Source: Boswellia sacra
Lineage: Eukaryota; Streptophyta; Magnoliopsida; Sapindales; Burseraceae
DNA: 64,000 bases
Assembly: GCA_013180625.2 (NCBI GenBank)
Contig: SNVD02008830.1
Location: 124,001-188,000 of the forward strand
Direction: 5' to 3'
The notes under the pieces were generated by a model, which saw only the letters and a program-made list of their open reading frames with translations, was not told the origin of the DNA and did not search any database. Each line of letters begins with the position of its first letter. The first letter of the stretch is position 1. Positions 46,550 to 57,499 of the stretch are shown here, piece after piece. A program made the translations under genes and the position numbers.

Positions 46550-49500
46550 ATGCTGGGTGGGTTGTACGGAGACCTCCCTCCCCCTTCCGATGAGGACAAA
46601 CCAACCACCACCACCTCCACCGTCTGGTCTAGCAGCGCCAAGATGGCCCCGCCAACTCTTCGAAAACCCGCTTCGATTTTCGCTCCGGCCCAGACCATCC
46701 TCAAACCCCAATCCAAACCCAAAACCCTAAATTCTCTCCCCAAAACCCAAAACCCATCCGTCATAGCACCCTCCCCCGCGGACGACTTGGCGCTGCCGCA
46801 ACCAGCCTTGGTCGGCGTCACCTCGACCGTGATGGAAGAGTACGACCCAGCTAGGCCGAATGATTACGAGGATTACAGGCGGGAAAGGAAGAGGAAAGCG
46901 ATGGAGGCCGAAATGCGGAGAGAACTGGAGAGAAGAAGACAAGAGGAGGAGGAGAGGGAGAGGGAGAGAGAGAGGAGAGAAAGGGAGGAGAGAGAGCGGG
47001 AGAGGGAACGCGAGAATGTTTCGGCTTCGAGGCTGAATATATCTGGAGAGGAAGCATGGAAGAGACGCGCGGCGATGAGCGGAGGAGTGCCGCCAAGGTC
47101 TCCATCACCTCCAGGAAACACAGAGGGAGGTGGGTTTACTATAGGGAAGTCAGAGACGAGCGGGTTGGGCGTCGGAGCGGGTGGGCAGATGACTGCGGCG
47201 CAGAGGATGATGGCGAAAATGGGATGGAAGGAGGGACAAGGGCTTGGAAAGCAGGAGCAGGGCATTACGACGCCGTTGATGGCAAAAAAGACGGATAGGA
47301 GAGCCGGTGTGATTGTGAATGCTAGTGAGAACAAAGCAGATAAGAAGGTTAAGAGTGTCAACTTCAATGGGACGCCTACCCGGGTTCTGCTACTTAGGAA
47401 TATGGTATGGATAAATTTGCTGTGCATTTCAAATTGTGCAATTATTTGATGTTTTGAATGATCATGATTGAGAATGAGCTTGATATTGATGCTTGTACTG
47501 GTAAAACAAGTTGTTAAAATAAAATGTTAATTACCGTATGCAAACTGGTAATGGATAGACAGCTAGATGGTTAAGATGCAATGAGGATTTTTTATGTTCA
47601 AGCTAGGACCAGAGTTGTTGACTGAAGGCTTATGGTGTTCTTAAAATTTAAGTGGGCATCAAGATGTTTCTTATGCATATAGGCTTTGGTTTTGCTGGGT
47701 AGGGTTCTTTCTTTTTTGTATCCGGGACTAAATATGTCATGGAAGTGACGCAGCCTCTTTGACAGTTGAATTTACAAATAATTATGATACTTTGCAATAA
47801 AATGTATTATAAGATTTCTTTGCCTTTTTTTTTCAGCCTTCTAAATCATTCTGGTAGATGTTGGATTTGAAGGCACATCTCATCTGCTGCTTGTTCTGTT
47901 TAATTTCTTGATATTTATTTTGTGTACTTCTATTGTTAATGGTTTGTGTACATGGAGGCAGATTTATTATTAGCTGGGTTTTGTTGAATAAATATTTGTT
48001 GTTAGCATAAGTGCTTCCTTGATGCACTTGCCTCTATTTGGGTTACTCTTTGACTTTGTGGAATTGTAATATTTTTAGTTAACTGGAGTGGCAGTTTAAA
48101 ATAGAACTTTGAAGTAGAATATTTGAGAACGATTAATAATCTATTATTAAGTGTACTCAAAACAGGCAGTACTTCTCTTGCTAATTACCTAACAGGTTTG
48201 TTGAAGCATACAATAGAGGGAACCATTTTTGTATCATATGTTGTGAGCCTTTTGTTTCAAAGTAGTCTTAGTGTGAGTAATTGGCCCTCTTTTTGAAGCA
48301 TTGACATTGAAGTTCATTTATCAATTATTTGCTGAAATTTAAGCTACAATGAGATACAATCCATAATAATAGTTATATTTTGTCGGTGACAGCTTTGAGT
48401 TCAGGGTGGAGGGTTTATTTTTATGCATGATTTAGACAACCGCTGAGATGTATCAATCTAACATGATTTTGCAGAATGACCTCTAAAACTTCATTTTCTC
48501 GTTTTCATGCTTCCTGGTTGTTTTAGAAACACTATTGAGTGAAGCTTGTGGCTATTGCTAGATTAAACTCCTTCCAATCAAATGAAATCTGAACATAGAT
48601 ATACATTTGATCCAAGTATAACTACTGTTGTATTACCTCAAGTCGAAAGGCTTTGCATTTTAGGGACTTCATTCTATCCATCATCAGTTTAATAGATGTT
48701 TTGTGGCCTATGGATCATTCATAACATCTTATTAGGATTTTCTTTGGCTTAAATAGAAGTTATGATCAGTAAACGAAGTTTCATTGAGGAAACAGCATTT
48801 TTTAAATGAAAAGTTGCTCATAATTGCAGAACCTTAACAATATTATTACTGAAAAAAAAATAGATTTGTAAAATTTAATCTTCTCTTGGTATTGCGTGAA
48901 GATTTACGCCTAGGTTGCTGACTCCTATCTTTGTGCCAGTGACTTAATTATGATTCCCCCTTATCTAAGAAACTCATTTGACTAGATCTGCATGTATTTC
49001 ATTATAGACCTCTTATCTATGTCTCTCTTGCTGGCAACATAGCAGTATTAGTATTTGTAAATAGTGATATCAAATCTCTTTGAATCACATAAAATATAAC
49101 TTCCCTGACTACCGTTGCAGTTCTTGTTGATTTGTTATTCCTTTGATGGTCTATGCTCTCTGATTGTCAAAAATTTAAGCAGAAGAACTCCCATCTATTT
49201 TGATCTAATGCAATTTCATTGGAAACTTTTAGTTTCTTTTTACGTTTTCTTTTTGTTTCTCCAGAAATTTAGATGTTATGTTGTGAAGCACGTTGTTGAA
49301 AGAAGAAACCTATTATATTTTAATGGGCTCTATATGTTATCTTCATGCCATTCTTATCTGCTTTATTGGGAGAAAAATTGGCGATGAAAGCTGACTAGCG
49401 TTCTTAATATAGGTTGGACCTGGTGAGGTAGATGATGAGCTAGAAGAGGAGGTTGGATCTGAGTGTGCAAAATATGGGACAGTTACCCGAGTTCTCATAT

Positions 49501-49709
49501 TTGAGATAACAGAGCAAAATTTCCCAGCAGATGAGGCAGTCAGAATATTTGTGCAGTTTGAAAGATCAGAAGAGACAACAAAAGCATTGATTGACCTTGA
49601 TGGTAGGTATTTTGGTGGTAGGGTGGTTCGTGCCTCATTTTATGATGAGGAGAGGTTTGGTAAAAACGAGTTGGCTCCAATGCCTGGGGAGATTCCTGGT
49701 TTCACTTGA
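46550..49709 (+). CDS. DRT111: DRT111 / SPF45-type splicing factor (G-patch and UHM)
   Basis: Splicing factor 45 family (RBM17; DRT111/SFPS/RSN2 in Arabidopsis), a spliceosome-associated protein affecting 3' splice-site choice and, in Arabidopsis, light and abscisic-acid responses. Two exons, 46550-47404 and 49413-49709, separated by a 2-kb intron, give 383 aa. N-terminus MLGGLYGDLPPPSDED is characteristic. Residues about 106-156 form an Arg/Glu-rich charged helix coded by GAGAGG-like repeats. A G-patch lies at about 213-260 (MAKMGWKEGQGLGKQEQG). An RRM-like U2AF homology motif lies at about 276-372, with the UHM Arg-Tyr-Phe signature in GRYFGGRVVRASFYDEERF. The exon junction falls after NM, with VGPGEVDDE starting exon 2. 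The gene appears intact. Confidence 0.94.
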
Positions 49710-51157
49710 CAAGGCAGAAAGTTATGAATCCAAGGTAAATTCCCTCAATTAGGTTGATGATTAAATCACAAGGACCAAGATATGGATATCCTCATTTTAA
49801 CAGTTTGAGAGTTTTGGCACTGTTGTAAGTAGCATTGAGATTTCAGACTTGGAGGTAGCTTTTATCTTCTTCTAGGCAGTAGGCCCAAATCATGCCAACA
49901 ATTACAAATAGTCATTGCGTGAGGGTATTGTTATAATCACATGAACATGTGGGCCTTTTAACCAACTTTGATTAAAGTTCAAACAGTTAGCTTGCGCAAG
50001 ATCTATTTTCAATCCAATTCTGTCGTTTAAATTTTGGGTGCTAGTCATTTGCATATCATTGTTGGAAAGTTATGATTTTAATTCACTTGAATTTCATATC
50101 ATATATTCAATGAAATGTATGTAAATTTAGATTTAGAATAAAGTTTCAACCATAATTAAGACATCCCTGTACCTGAAAAAATATAATTTGGTTCTTTTTT
50201 CTTTGATTCAAAGTGGTAACATGTTATATGTAGTAAGAGAGTTCTTTTTGGGTTGGCAAGGTGGTGATTGTTCTTCAATTTTAAGACTTTAAAATTCCTG
50301 TATTTACTGATGAATCGTGTATTTCTAAGTCGGTAACTAGTTTGATGTCTGGATTTAGTTATGCCAAAAAATTTCAGGACTCAGACCATAACCGACTTTT
50401 TAGCTTAAACTTTTGAGGATCCATTGTTACCTTTAGGGAGGTTGCTGATGACCAAAGAAATTACGAAAATCTGGATTTTGAGGATAGAAGAGACGTTTGG
50501 TGGCCAATCGCCTGTAATGGCTTAGGGAGCTTAAGCCCAAGAAAAATGGCTATTCTTCTTCTGGCATATGATACACTTTTCTCTTTCTTTCATTGCTTGT
50601 GTGTTTGTTTTTGCTTTTAAATGATTAAACATGTTTCAGACTTTTGAGTATCGATTTTATAAAATTTTACTGAAATTTAAGATTAAAAAAAAAGTTTAAA
50701 GGCTTTTCTAGAAATTCCAAAAATTATTTGTGTAAAACCACTTTCTATATAAGAAATATTCTCAGAACACGCTAACATAAACTATATGTAACAAACACAA
50801 ACAAGAAGTAGCTTGAACCTCTGCAACCGCAAGCGTCAAAGCTTATGCACATGACATTTGTAAATGGAGCCCCAAAAAAAAATGCAGTCAATACCACGAC
50901 AGATAGGCATAATATTACTCTTCCCTTGTATTAGTCAGAAGAAAAATTGATCATTCATTTATAAAACACACAAAATTTTGGTTCATAGTCCAACCAACTA
51001 CATGTACTTAATATACCATTGAGTAAAAACAAAAAACTTGTGTTTTAATAATTTTCCTAGTAGAAGTTTAAAACTACAAATATGAACCAGTAAGAAAACC
51101 AAAAAGATGCAAATAGTGTGTGTTTGCTGAAGTTTGTTATGAAGCTTGAAACCCAAA
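49710..51157. other. Convergent intergenic region, no gene
   Basis: About 1.4 kb between the DRT111 stop and the BZR-type gene stop on the minus strand, holding their 3' ends. No beta-amylase-like coding sequence lies downstream of the BZR-type gene here, which matters for classifying that gene. No other feature was seen. Confidence 0.6.
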
Positions 51158-52055
51158 CTAAGTTGGACGGTGCGGAGGTGATCCTGCGGGCGTGTTCTGG
51201 TTAGATGCTCTCACCTCCTGCAAGTAAAACGGCTGCTGTGCCACTGGACCACCACCACCATCACAGTAGACGGTAGAAGAGGTTGACGTTGAAGTTGTGG
51301 TGGTGGAGTTGGGACCACCGTTACCGTATATGTAAAGTGAAAGTGGGATGTCAGCAAAACCACCACTTTTAGCCAGAAAGTTAGCAGTCATGTTGGTATT
51401 GATCATGGGTTCCCCCCCTCCAAGTGACACGTGGCGCGGGGAGGTGGATGTTGAGCAATCTCCTCCTCCTCCTCCTCCATTGCCAATGACGATGCTGCTG
51501 CTGGGTGTAGGTGCTGCAGCTGCGCAGCCACAAGCAGGGCATGGATTCCCAGGCTTTAAACAGAGGAGAAAATTAATTAATTAAAACGCAATAGAGAGAA
51601 ATGACAAAAAAAAAGGTGGCATCTTGAATCTTTGAAATGATTCGCATGTTGAGTTAAGGAGAAAAGTCTGAAACTTAATCGCAAAAAACACAACTTTCTT
51701 CTCTTTTTCTGTTGTTTGATAATTTTCTAAGCAATAGAAAGCATAAACATTGAGATTGAGAAAGAGAAGAGAGAAAGTTTTAGTTTACTACCACGAGTTT
51801 GGCATGGTAGGTGGTGCCATCAGGCTCGATGACCCAACCAGCCTCCTTGGCGAGCTCACGAAGGACTTCATTGATATCAGCTCGCGGAGAGAGATGGTAA
51901 CCACCCCACTTTCTCAGCCCATGAAAAATTTTAGTGGTGATAGCCCTTCTCTGTCTCTCTCTCAACTTGGTCTTCTCTTTCTCACTCTCACTTCTCAATC
52001 CTCCTACTCCACCGCCACCGCCACCACCTGATCTCCCCACCACCGCCTCCTTCAT
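51158..52055 (-). CDS. BES1/BZR1-type DNA-binding protein, stand-alone
   Basis: Two exons on the minus strand, 51792-52055 and 51158-51553, code for 219 aa from [12 protein letters not shown]. An in-frame ATG at 52124 would add 23 residues; the downstream Met was chosen because the extension looks like 5' UTR. After a Gly run comes a BZR1-type DNA-binding domain (about residues 22-86): [34 protein letters not shown] and [12 protein letters not shown]. Such domains bind E-box/BRRE-like elements in brassinosteroid signalling. From memory this version is closer to the N-terminal domain of the nuclear beta-amylases BAM7/BAM8 than to BZR1/BES1. Exon 2 is low in complexity (Gly, Ser, Thr, CPACGC, His/Pro tail) with no amylase domain. 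Donor GTAGTA and acceptor AG are both good. Confidence 0.85.
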
Positions 52056-53471
52056 ATCTCTATTTCTATCTCTATGTATCCGCGTGAGTTTGTTTAGTTT
52101 CTGGTTTATATGTCTGTTTTGCATGAAAAATTAATAGAGAGAGAAGGTGCAGTAGAAGTGGGTGAGAAAAGTGTGCAGGGAGAGAGAGGGAGAGAGAGAG
52201 TGGGTTCACGCGCGTGGAGCGGTTTCTTTGACAGTGATGGGAGACCCGTTGAGTTCGCTGGCGGCTCCCGAGCAGTGTGTTTGACTGTTTGTGATTGATG
52301 GATGGGTGGGTTTATTGCAGTTCAGTTCTGTTCAGACACATCGTCATCGCTCACCACGCAAACGCATCAACACGATCAAGATTCAAGGATCAGCATTTGA
52401 TTTAGTAGTGTTTCACTTTCACTTTCACATTCTTCCAAACTTCAAGTGCTTTCTTGTACCATGACTTGAACGCATTATAATATTTACATTGTATTACACA
52501 TTTGTTATAGGGCAGTCTTAAACATAATTTAAGCATAAGTTAAGCATCAGGTACGTGTAATGGACAACCAAAATTTATTCTTGTCCAATTATGATGTTGG
52601 AGGGGAGGAATTTGGGAATTGATCCATAACCACAACGAATTAGAAAAATAGATCTTTATGTTTCAGCATTGAAAATGAATTGATAGTTAGAATCCCACGC
52701 ATTTGAAGCAAGTGAAATGACAAACGAAGCAACTCTGTTTAAGAAGTGCAAATAAATGATCTTTTCTTTTCGTTCCTTTTGCCCCTACTGATTGTCCACT
52801 GATTATTGACACACAATAGAGAACTTTCTTTTGTTATGGATAGTTTCTTTTGTTCATTTCCTCAAAATTTGCATAAATCTGGATTCAAATATAGTACGCT
52901 GGGTGAAACATTACATGTAAAAGTGGTAAAAACAGGCATTTACAATTTATAAAACTTGTAAATGTGCAAATACAATTTTCGTCCATATAAAAATTATAAA
53001 CGTGCATATAAAATTATATTCGCACTTCTAAGTTTGTTTGAAACCATTTACAAATTTTATATACATATCCGCAAGTTCTACTTATTCAGTTAGAAGTTTT
53101 ATATGCACACATGTAACGGCGCATGCACGGTAGTTTGACCTATAAATCTGAGTATGATATCATCTCTAGGAAACTGTTTGCACAGCTTTACATGGGAAAG
53201 GACTGACTTCGACGCATGAAACTACACTTACACGTAAATAAACCTCTCTTTTCTTTTCTTTTCTTTATCGTTTAACACGTCCAACCATGGTTCGGCAAAC
53301 AAATCTTTCGCTGCAGTTTTATTATAAATCTTAACATTATGTATTATCTGCCAAATAAACAAACAAGAGTGCAGAAAAATTAAACAAAATAAAAACCCTA
53401 GATGCTGTTTTGCTTCACATCTCTGTTCCAGGAATTAGAATTGTTACATGCCTAAACGAACTATACCAGAG
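52056..53471. promoter_or_regulatory. BZR-type gene upstream region and KxDL gene 3' flank
   Basis: Both flanking genes are on the minus strand, so this is the BZR-type promoter and 5' UTR on the left and the KxDL 3' UTR on the right. The first 150 bp hold GA-rich tracts (52135-52200), which are CT-rich in the sense RNA. The remainder is AT-rich with no ORF of note. Confidence 0.5.
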
Positions 53472-55691
53472 TTACTGAGGCATTTCAAGGTTTGGTCTCC
53501 GGTCAAGTACCTCTATTGTTGATTCATCTGGAAATGCATCTGGATAGGTAGCCAAGATCTTTGACTTCATGCTCCTAAATATTAAAATAAAAAGAACAGA
53601 AAAATGGGGAGAAAATGAGAAATAAGATTAAAGCACCAATCTGCTTCAAAGCCCAAAGTATTTGAATTCTTTTCACAAGACAGAGCACTACAACTATGTT
53701 ACGATCCACAACTAAGTATAGGATTAGTTGGTGGTGTTGCTAGGATCCCACATCGACTAAGTATGGGATTAATTGGTGGCTTATAAGCCTATGAGCACCC
53801 TTCCCTTATAAGTCGATTTTTAAGGATGAATTCTGCCTATGGGTTTGTAACAATTGGTATCAGAGCCAGCCCACGCGAGGTCCACATTGCGAAAGGGGTG
53901 ACTTGGAAAGGCCAGAGTGGGCCACCCAAAGTGAGCCGCCATAGACATCGGTGTCGGAAGCACGGTGATATGTTACAATCCACATCCCATATCAACTAAG
54001 TATGCGATTATTTGGTGGCTTATAAGCCTATGGGCACTCTCCCCTTTCAAGCCGGTTTTTAAAGGTGAGTTCTACCCATGGGTTTGTAACAAACTAACTT
54101 TAGAGTATAAACACAAATGAGAAGATGCCAGAGGAAATTGGGAAATTCATTGTTATTTCACTGAAGCTGCACGAGAGGTGATTTTTAGAATGGAAACTGT
54201 AACCGACTTATGTGGTTGCGTCAATTCAAAGTTGTAGCTGTACTATATTATGCACATGCACTTCACAGTTCATACACAGATTATTTCAAGATGCCACAAC
54301 AATCATATCAAATTTCGTTAATTAAAATTAGAAACCTGAAATGGGGAAATTAAACATTTACTAATCACTTTTTTTTCTTGGGAAAAAAATCATCCCTTAT
54401 AAGAGTTTTGTGAGATTAGATGGCTAATTTTTGCCCTATCACACCCCCCAAAATGCCTGACCTGAGAGAAAGAAAAGTATCTTGACTAATTTCATAGTGA
54501 AAGAAATAACACATTCTTAAGCTTGTGATAAGAAGAAAGAGACAGGCAAATCACAAACTGGCATTTTAAGGGGGACTAAGAAGGCCATAATGAGTAATAA
54601 ATTGCTATGCAGAACTAAAGACTAAAAACAATTAAAAGTTTCATCTTCTCATTTTACACACAGTTATCAAATTCTTGAGTTTCCAATCCTATTAGTGGTA
54701 ATTGTTAGCTCCAACATAACCTTCTCATCAGTCTGTATTATGCTAAGTATCGTGTATGATTTGCTAATCCTTTTTCAAATTACTGCTTGTTAAGTTGCCA
54801 CTTTCCTAAAGCTTAAATATATAGATGTACATTTAACTCCAATATTTAAGCTTCTAATACGCTCTCTAACATGTAAAGGCCTCGCACGTACTTGCAACAA
54901 CATCAATTAATCGAAAGACACAAACACGCAACCATTAAGTCAATATGGTTTTAATAGCATGTTAAGATGTTACTTTACTAAAAGCTTAAGCTTGTAGTTG
55001 TATTTAAACCTTTGATAGTGCTGATGCAATCTCTATAGGTTTCTAAAGCAACACATGCAACTGCCTCATTTTATAGCATTTTGAAACTTCAAAATTAGGT
55101 AACTAGAAATGCTAAATTCATAGGACCTGTAGTTCTCAAAATAAAAAAAACAGAAGTTTTCCTTCTATATCCTTAAAAATAATCTCCAGCACTTTGGCAT
55201 CAGCAACCGAAAGCACATCAGGACAAACCCTAACCATAACCCTAACCATAACCCTAACCCTAAACTGATTCCTCCCCTTCATACATAATAAGACAATTCC
55301 AACACACAGCTGCGAAAGAAGTAATGATGATACCTTAGCTTCTGAAATATGTAGTCAAGGTCTGATTTCATGAACTTCAAGAGACGAGTATTTCTTGAAA
55401 AATCACCAGAAACCTCAGCAAAGCAGTTCTCTGAATACTCAATGAAGTGAGACAGCACCGCATTGCTGTCCTGCAACCTTCCCAATCTGCAATTTCACAC
55501 ACCAAAAAACAAAATTTTAACAATTAATTGAGTTTAAATCTTCAAAAGGGGGAGAAAGGGGATGAGGATGTATACATTAGATACTGCAATTGCTTGAGCG
55601 AATCCAAGTCCTCCGCATTGATTAGGGTTTTGAATTCACGAGAGACCTCTTTTGAGGCTTCTGTTATTGATGCTTTCCCTGATTCCTCCAT
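53472..55691 (-). CDS. KxDL-motif protein (BORC/BLOC-1-related KXD1 family)
   Basis: Three exons on the minus strand, 55576-55691, 55334-55486 and 53472-53574, give 123 aa from MEESGKASITEASKEV. In animals and fungi the KxDL family is a small coiled-coil subunit of BORC/BLOC-1 complexes, which position lysosomes and endosomes; the plant role is little known. The signature Lys-x-Asp-Leu is seen as K79-S80-D81-L82 in FMKSDLDYIFQKLR, preceded by the helix RLQDSNAVLSHFIEYSENC. Intron 2 is 1.76 kb and contains a 395-bp TRIM retrotransposon and a short array of telomere-like repeats. The ATG is the first in the exon, and TGGGCT/GGCCCA promoter motifs lie 80-125 bp upstream. The frame is intact. Confidence 0.9.
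53697..54091 (+). mobile_element. TRIM (miniature LTR retrotransposon) in KxDL intron 2
   Basis: 5' LTR at 53697-53852 and 3' LTR at 53971-54091 both start TGTTA and end TAACA. The AACTA target duplication is at 53692-53696 and 54092-54096. Two bases after the 5' LTR comes TGGTATCAGAGCC (53855-53867), the initiator-Met tRNA primer-binding site. The internal part is only 118 bp with no coding capacity, so it fits a terminal-repeat retrotransposon in miniature. The 5' LTR is 35 bp longer because an internal segment (ACTAAGTATRGGATTARTTGG) is tandemly repeated. Retained primer site and matching flanks show a whole insertion, not a solo LTR. Confidence 0.88.
55225..55265. repeat. Short interstitial telomere-like array in KxDL intron 2
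   Basis: Consecutive CCCTAA-type units, including the variant CCATAA (AACCCTAACCATAA alternating), within about 40 bp. It lies deep in the gene between exons 2 and 3 and is not a chromosome end. Confidence 0.85.
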
Positions 55692-55773
55692 TGTTACTTT
55701 GTCAAGTCACAGGCCTGAGACGAGAGGGGAGAGGAGACGATTAATTTACCTTTGGTAAACATGACACTTTTAG

Positions 55774-55815
55774 TGGGCTTGTTTTGTGACCCTTATTGGG
55801 CTTGATAAAGGCCCA
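55774..55815. promoter_or_regulatory. Site II-type TGGGCY/GGCCCA cluster upstream of the KxDL gene
   Basis: TGGGCT at 55774-55779 and 55797-55802 and GGCCCA at 55810-55815 lie 83-125 bp upstream of the KxDL ATG. In plants, site II motifs are bound by TCP factors in promoters of housekeeping and growth genes. Function is inferred from motif and position. Confidence 0.5.
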
Positions 55816-55886
55816 AATTATACTGGGTACATTTCGGAGGCAGGATGTAAGGAGGATAAGATTATTTTTTAGGACAACTAAAATAA

Positions 55887-57075
55887 TGCCGTGTTTGGAA
55901 TTTTTGAGGGAGATTAGGATTGGCCTAGCTGGATTCCCAATTGTACCAAATTATTGGATAAGCAGTCCCACGTGTGTTCTAAGCTTTTTAAAATAAATTA
56001 TTATTTTTATTTTAATTAATAATAATATAAAAATAATATTATATTACACAAATATTAATTATAAAATTGTAAAAGAATTAAGAAATAATAATAAATATAT
56101 GTTATAGTATTATTAATAATTAAATTACTTAATTAATAATTTTAATAAAAATTGATATCATAAAAATATTATATTATTATACTAATATTAATATACTGAT
56201 ATAAAAAATTTATTAAATAATAATGAATAGAGATAATATAATTTATTTATTAATTATATTACTTAATTAATAATTTAAATAATATTAATTTTAGTTTTAA
56301 AGTACAATTATCTAATTAAAAATTTTACTAAATTGCATATTTTATGATTATAATTAATTCATTACTAATGTCAATTTTATTTTATTATTAAATTAGAATG
56401 TGTAAATATTTAATCAATATTTTTAATTATATCAATATTATTTAATTAAATAATTATTTTAAATTTATATTTAACATTTCATACTTACAATAATTAAAAC
56501 ATAATATAAAAAGGATATAATATTAAATAAATATTATTTCTTAAATTTTAAAATAATTTACAAATAGTAATAAATAAAAATAAAATTTTATTAAATAATA
56601 TAGATATAATTAAAAATATTGGTATCTTTAATTATATCCATATTATTTAATTAAAAATTATTTTTAATATATATTTAAATTTTCATACTTATCATAATTA
56701 AAATATAATATAAAAATGATATAATATTATATAAATATTATTTTATAATTTTAATTTACAAATAATAATAAATAAAAATATTAAATTCACATAAATAATT
56801 AAAAATACTTCAAACAAACCATATAATAGAGTAATATTTAATAATTATTAAATAAATATAATTTTTAACTATATTTATATATTTAATTAGTGTTATCGAA
56901 AATTAATTTGGTTATTTACTTAAAACTTTATTGTATACAAATATAGGTTAATCACATACTATATTAAACATAAGACAACACTATCTATAGTCCAGTTCAA
57001 TCTAGTCCAGTCCCAGTTATAATCCCAATCTCAGTTCAGTCCAATCCAGTCTAGTCCCGACTACCAAACGCAGCC
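55887..57075. mobile_element. AT-rich inverted-repeat element (MITE-like, ~1.2 kb)
   Basis: The left end reads GCCGTGTTTGG and the right end, reversed, reads GGCTGCGTTTGG; such GCxGxGTTTGG ends are typical of plant non-autonomous DNA elements. Next to the right end are repeated CAGTCCAGT-like units. The interior (55990-56980) is almost pure A/T with no coding sequence. Target duplication is unclear, so the superfamily is not assigned and ends may be off by a few bases. Confidence 0.5.
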
Positions 57076-57209
57076 TTTTAATTGTAGGGAGATACTGTTT
57101 AACCCCTATTTTCATTTTTATTTTTGTTGACAAAATTATCCTAGACTACAATTACTAGAAAGGGCAAGAATAATTCTAAATATATATTTATATTATTTTC
57201 TAACCTACA

Positions 57210-57477
57210 TGACAAAAACTGAATATGAAGAGAATTATCAAAAATTCTCTTATTACACTATAGCAAAGATACAAGCTTATATACAACTTGGTTCTAGTCT
57301 ACCGTTTACGCAAGGAAAAATATAAAATAGGAATTATACAAAATACAAGAAAGTAAAATATACAAAGAGCATGACAATGGAAATATTGGATGCTAAGAAA
57401 TCAACATATATCAGGAAATAATCTCAGCATATATGAGGAAAGAATCTCTAGCATTTATGAGGAAATAATCTCTAACA
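57210..57477 (-). repeat. 3' LTR of minus-strand copia remnant
   Basis: On the minus strand this 268-bp block starts TGTTAGAG, ends TTTTTGTCA, and is directly preceded by a purine-rich tract (GAGGGGGGAA, about 57478-57488). It therefore reads as the 3' LTR of the element whose pol remnant follows. The left boundary is judged from the CA end only. Confidence 0.65.
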
Positions 57478-57499
57478 TTCCCCCCTCAAGATGGCAGGT

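Noticed and set aside
46873..47427. 184-aa minus-strand ORF opposite DRT111 exon 1
   Set aside because: It is the antisense shadow of the Arg/Glu repeat and GC-rich exon; it is low in complexity (Ser/Leu/Pro runs) with no domain.
51750..52298. Plus-strand ORFs opposite the BZR-type exon 1
   Set aside because: Shadows of the Gly-rich and basic BZR-type exon and of the GA-rich 5' UTR.
55225..55265. Chromosome end suggested by telomere repeats
   Set aside because: Only about 40 bp, inside an intron, with genes on both sides; interstitial array instead.
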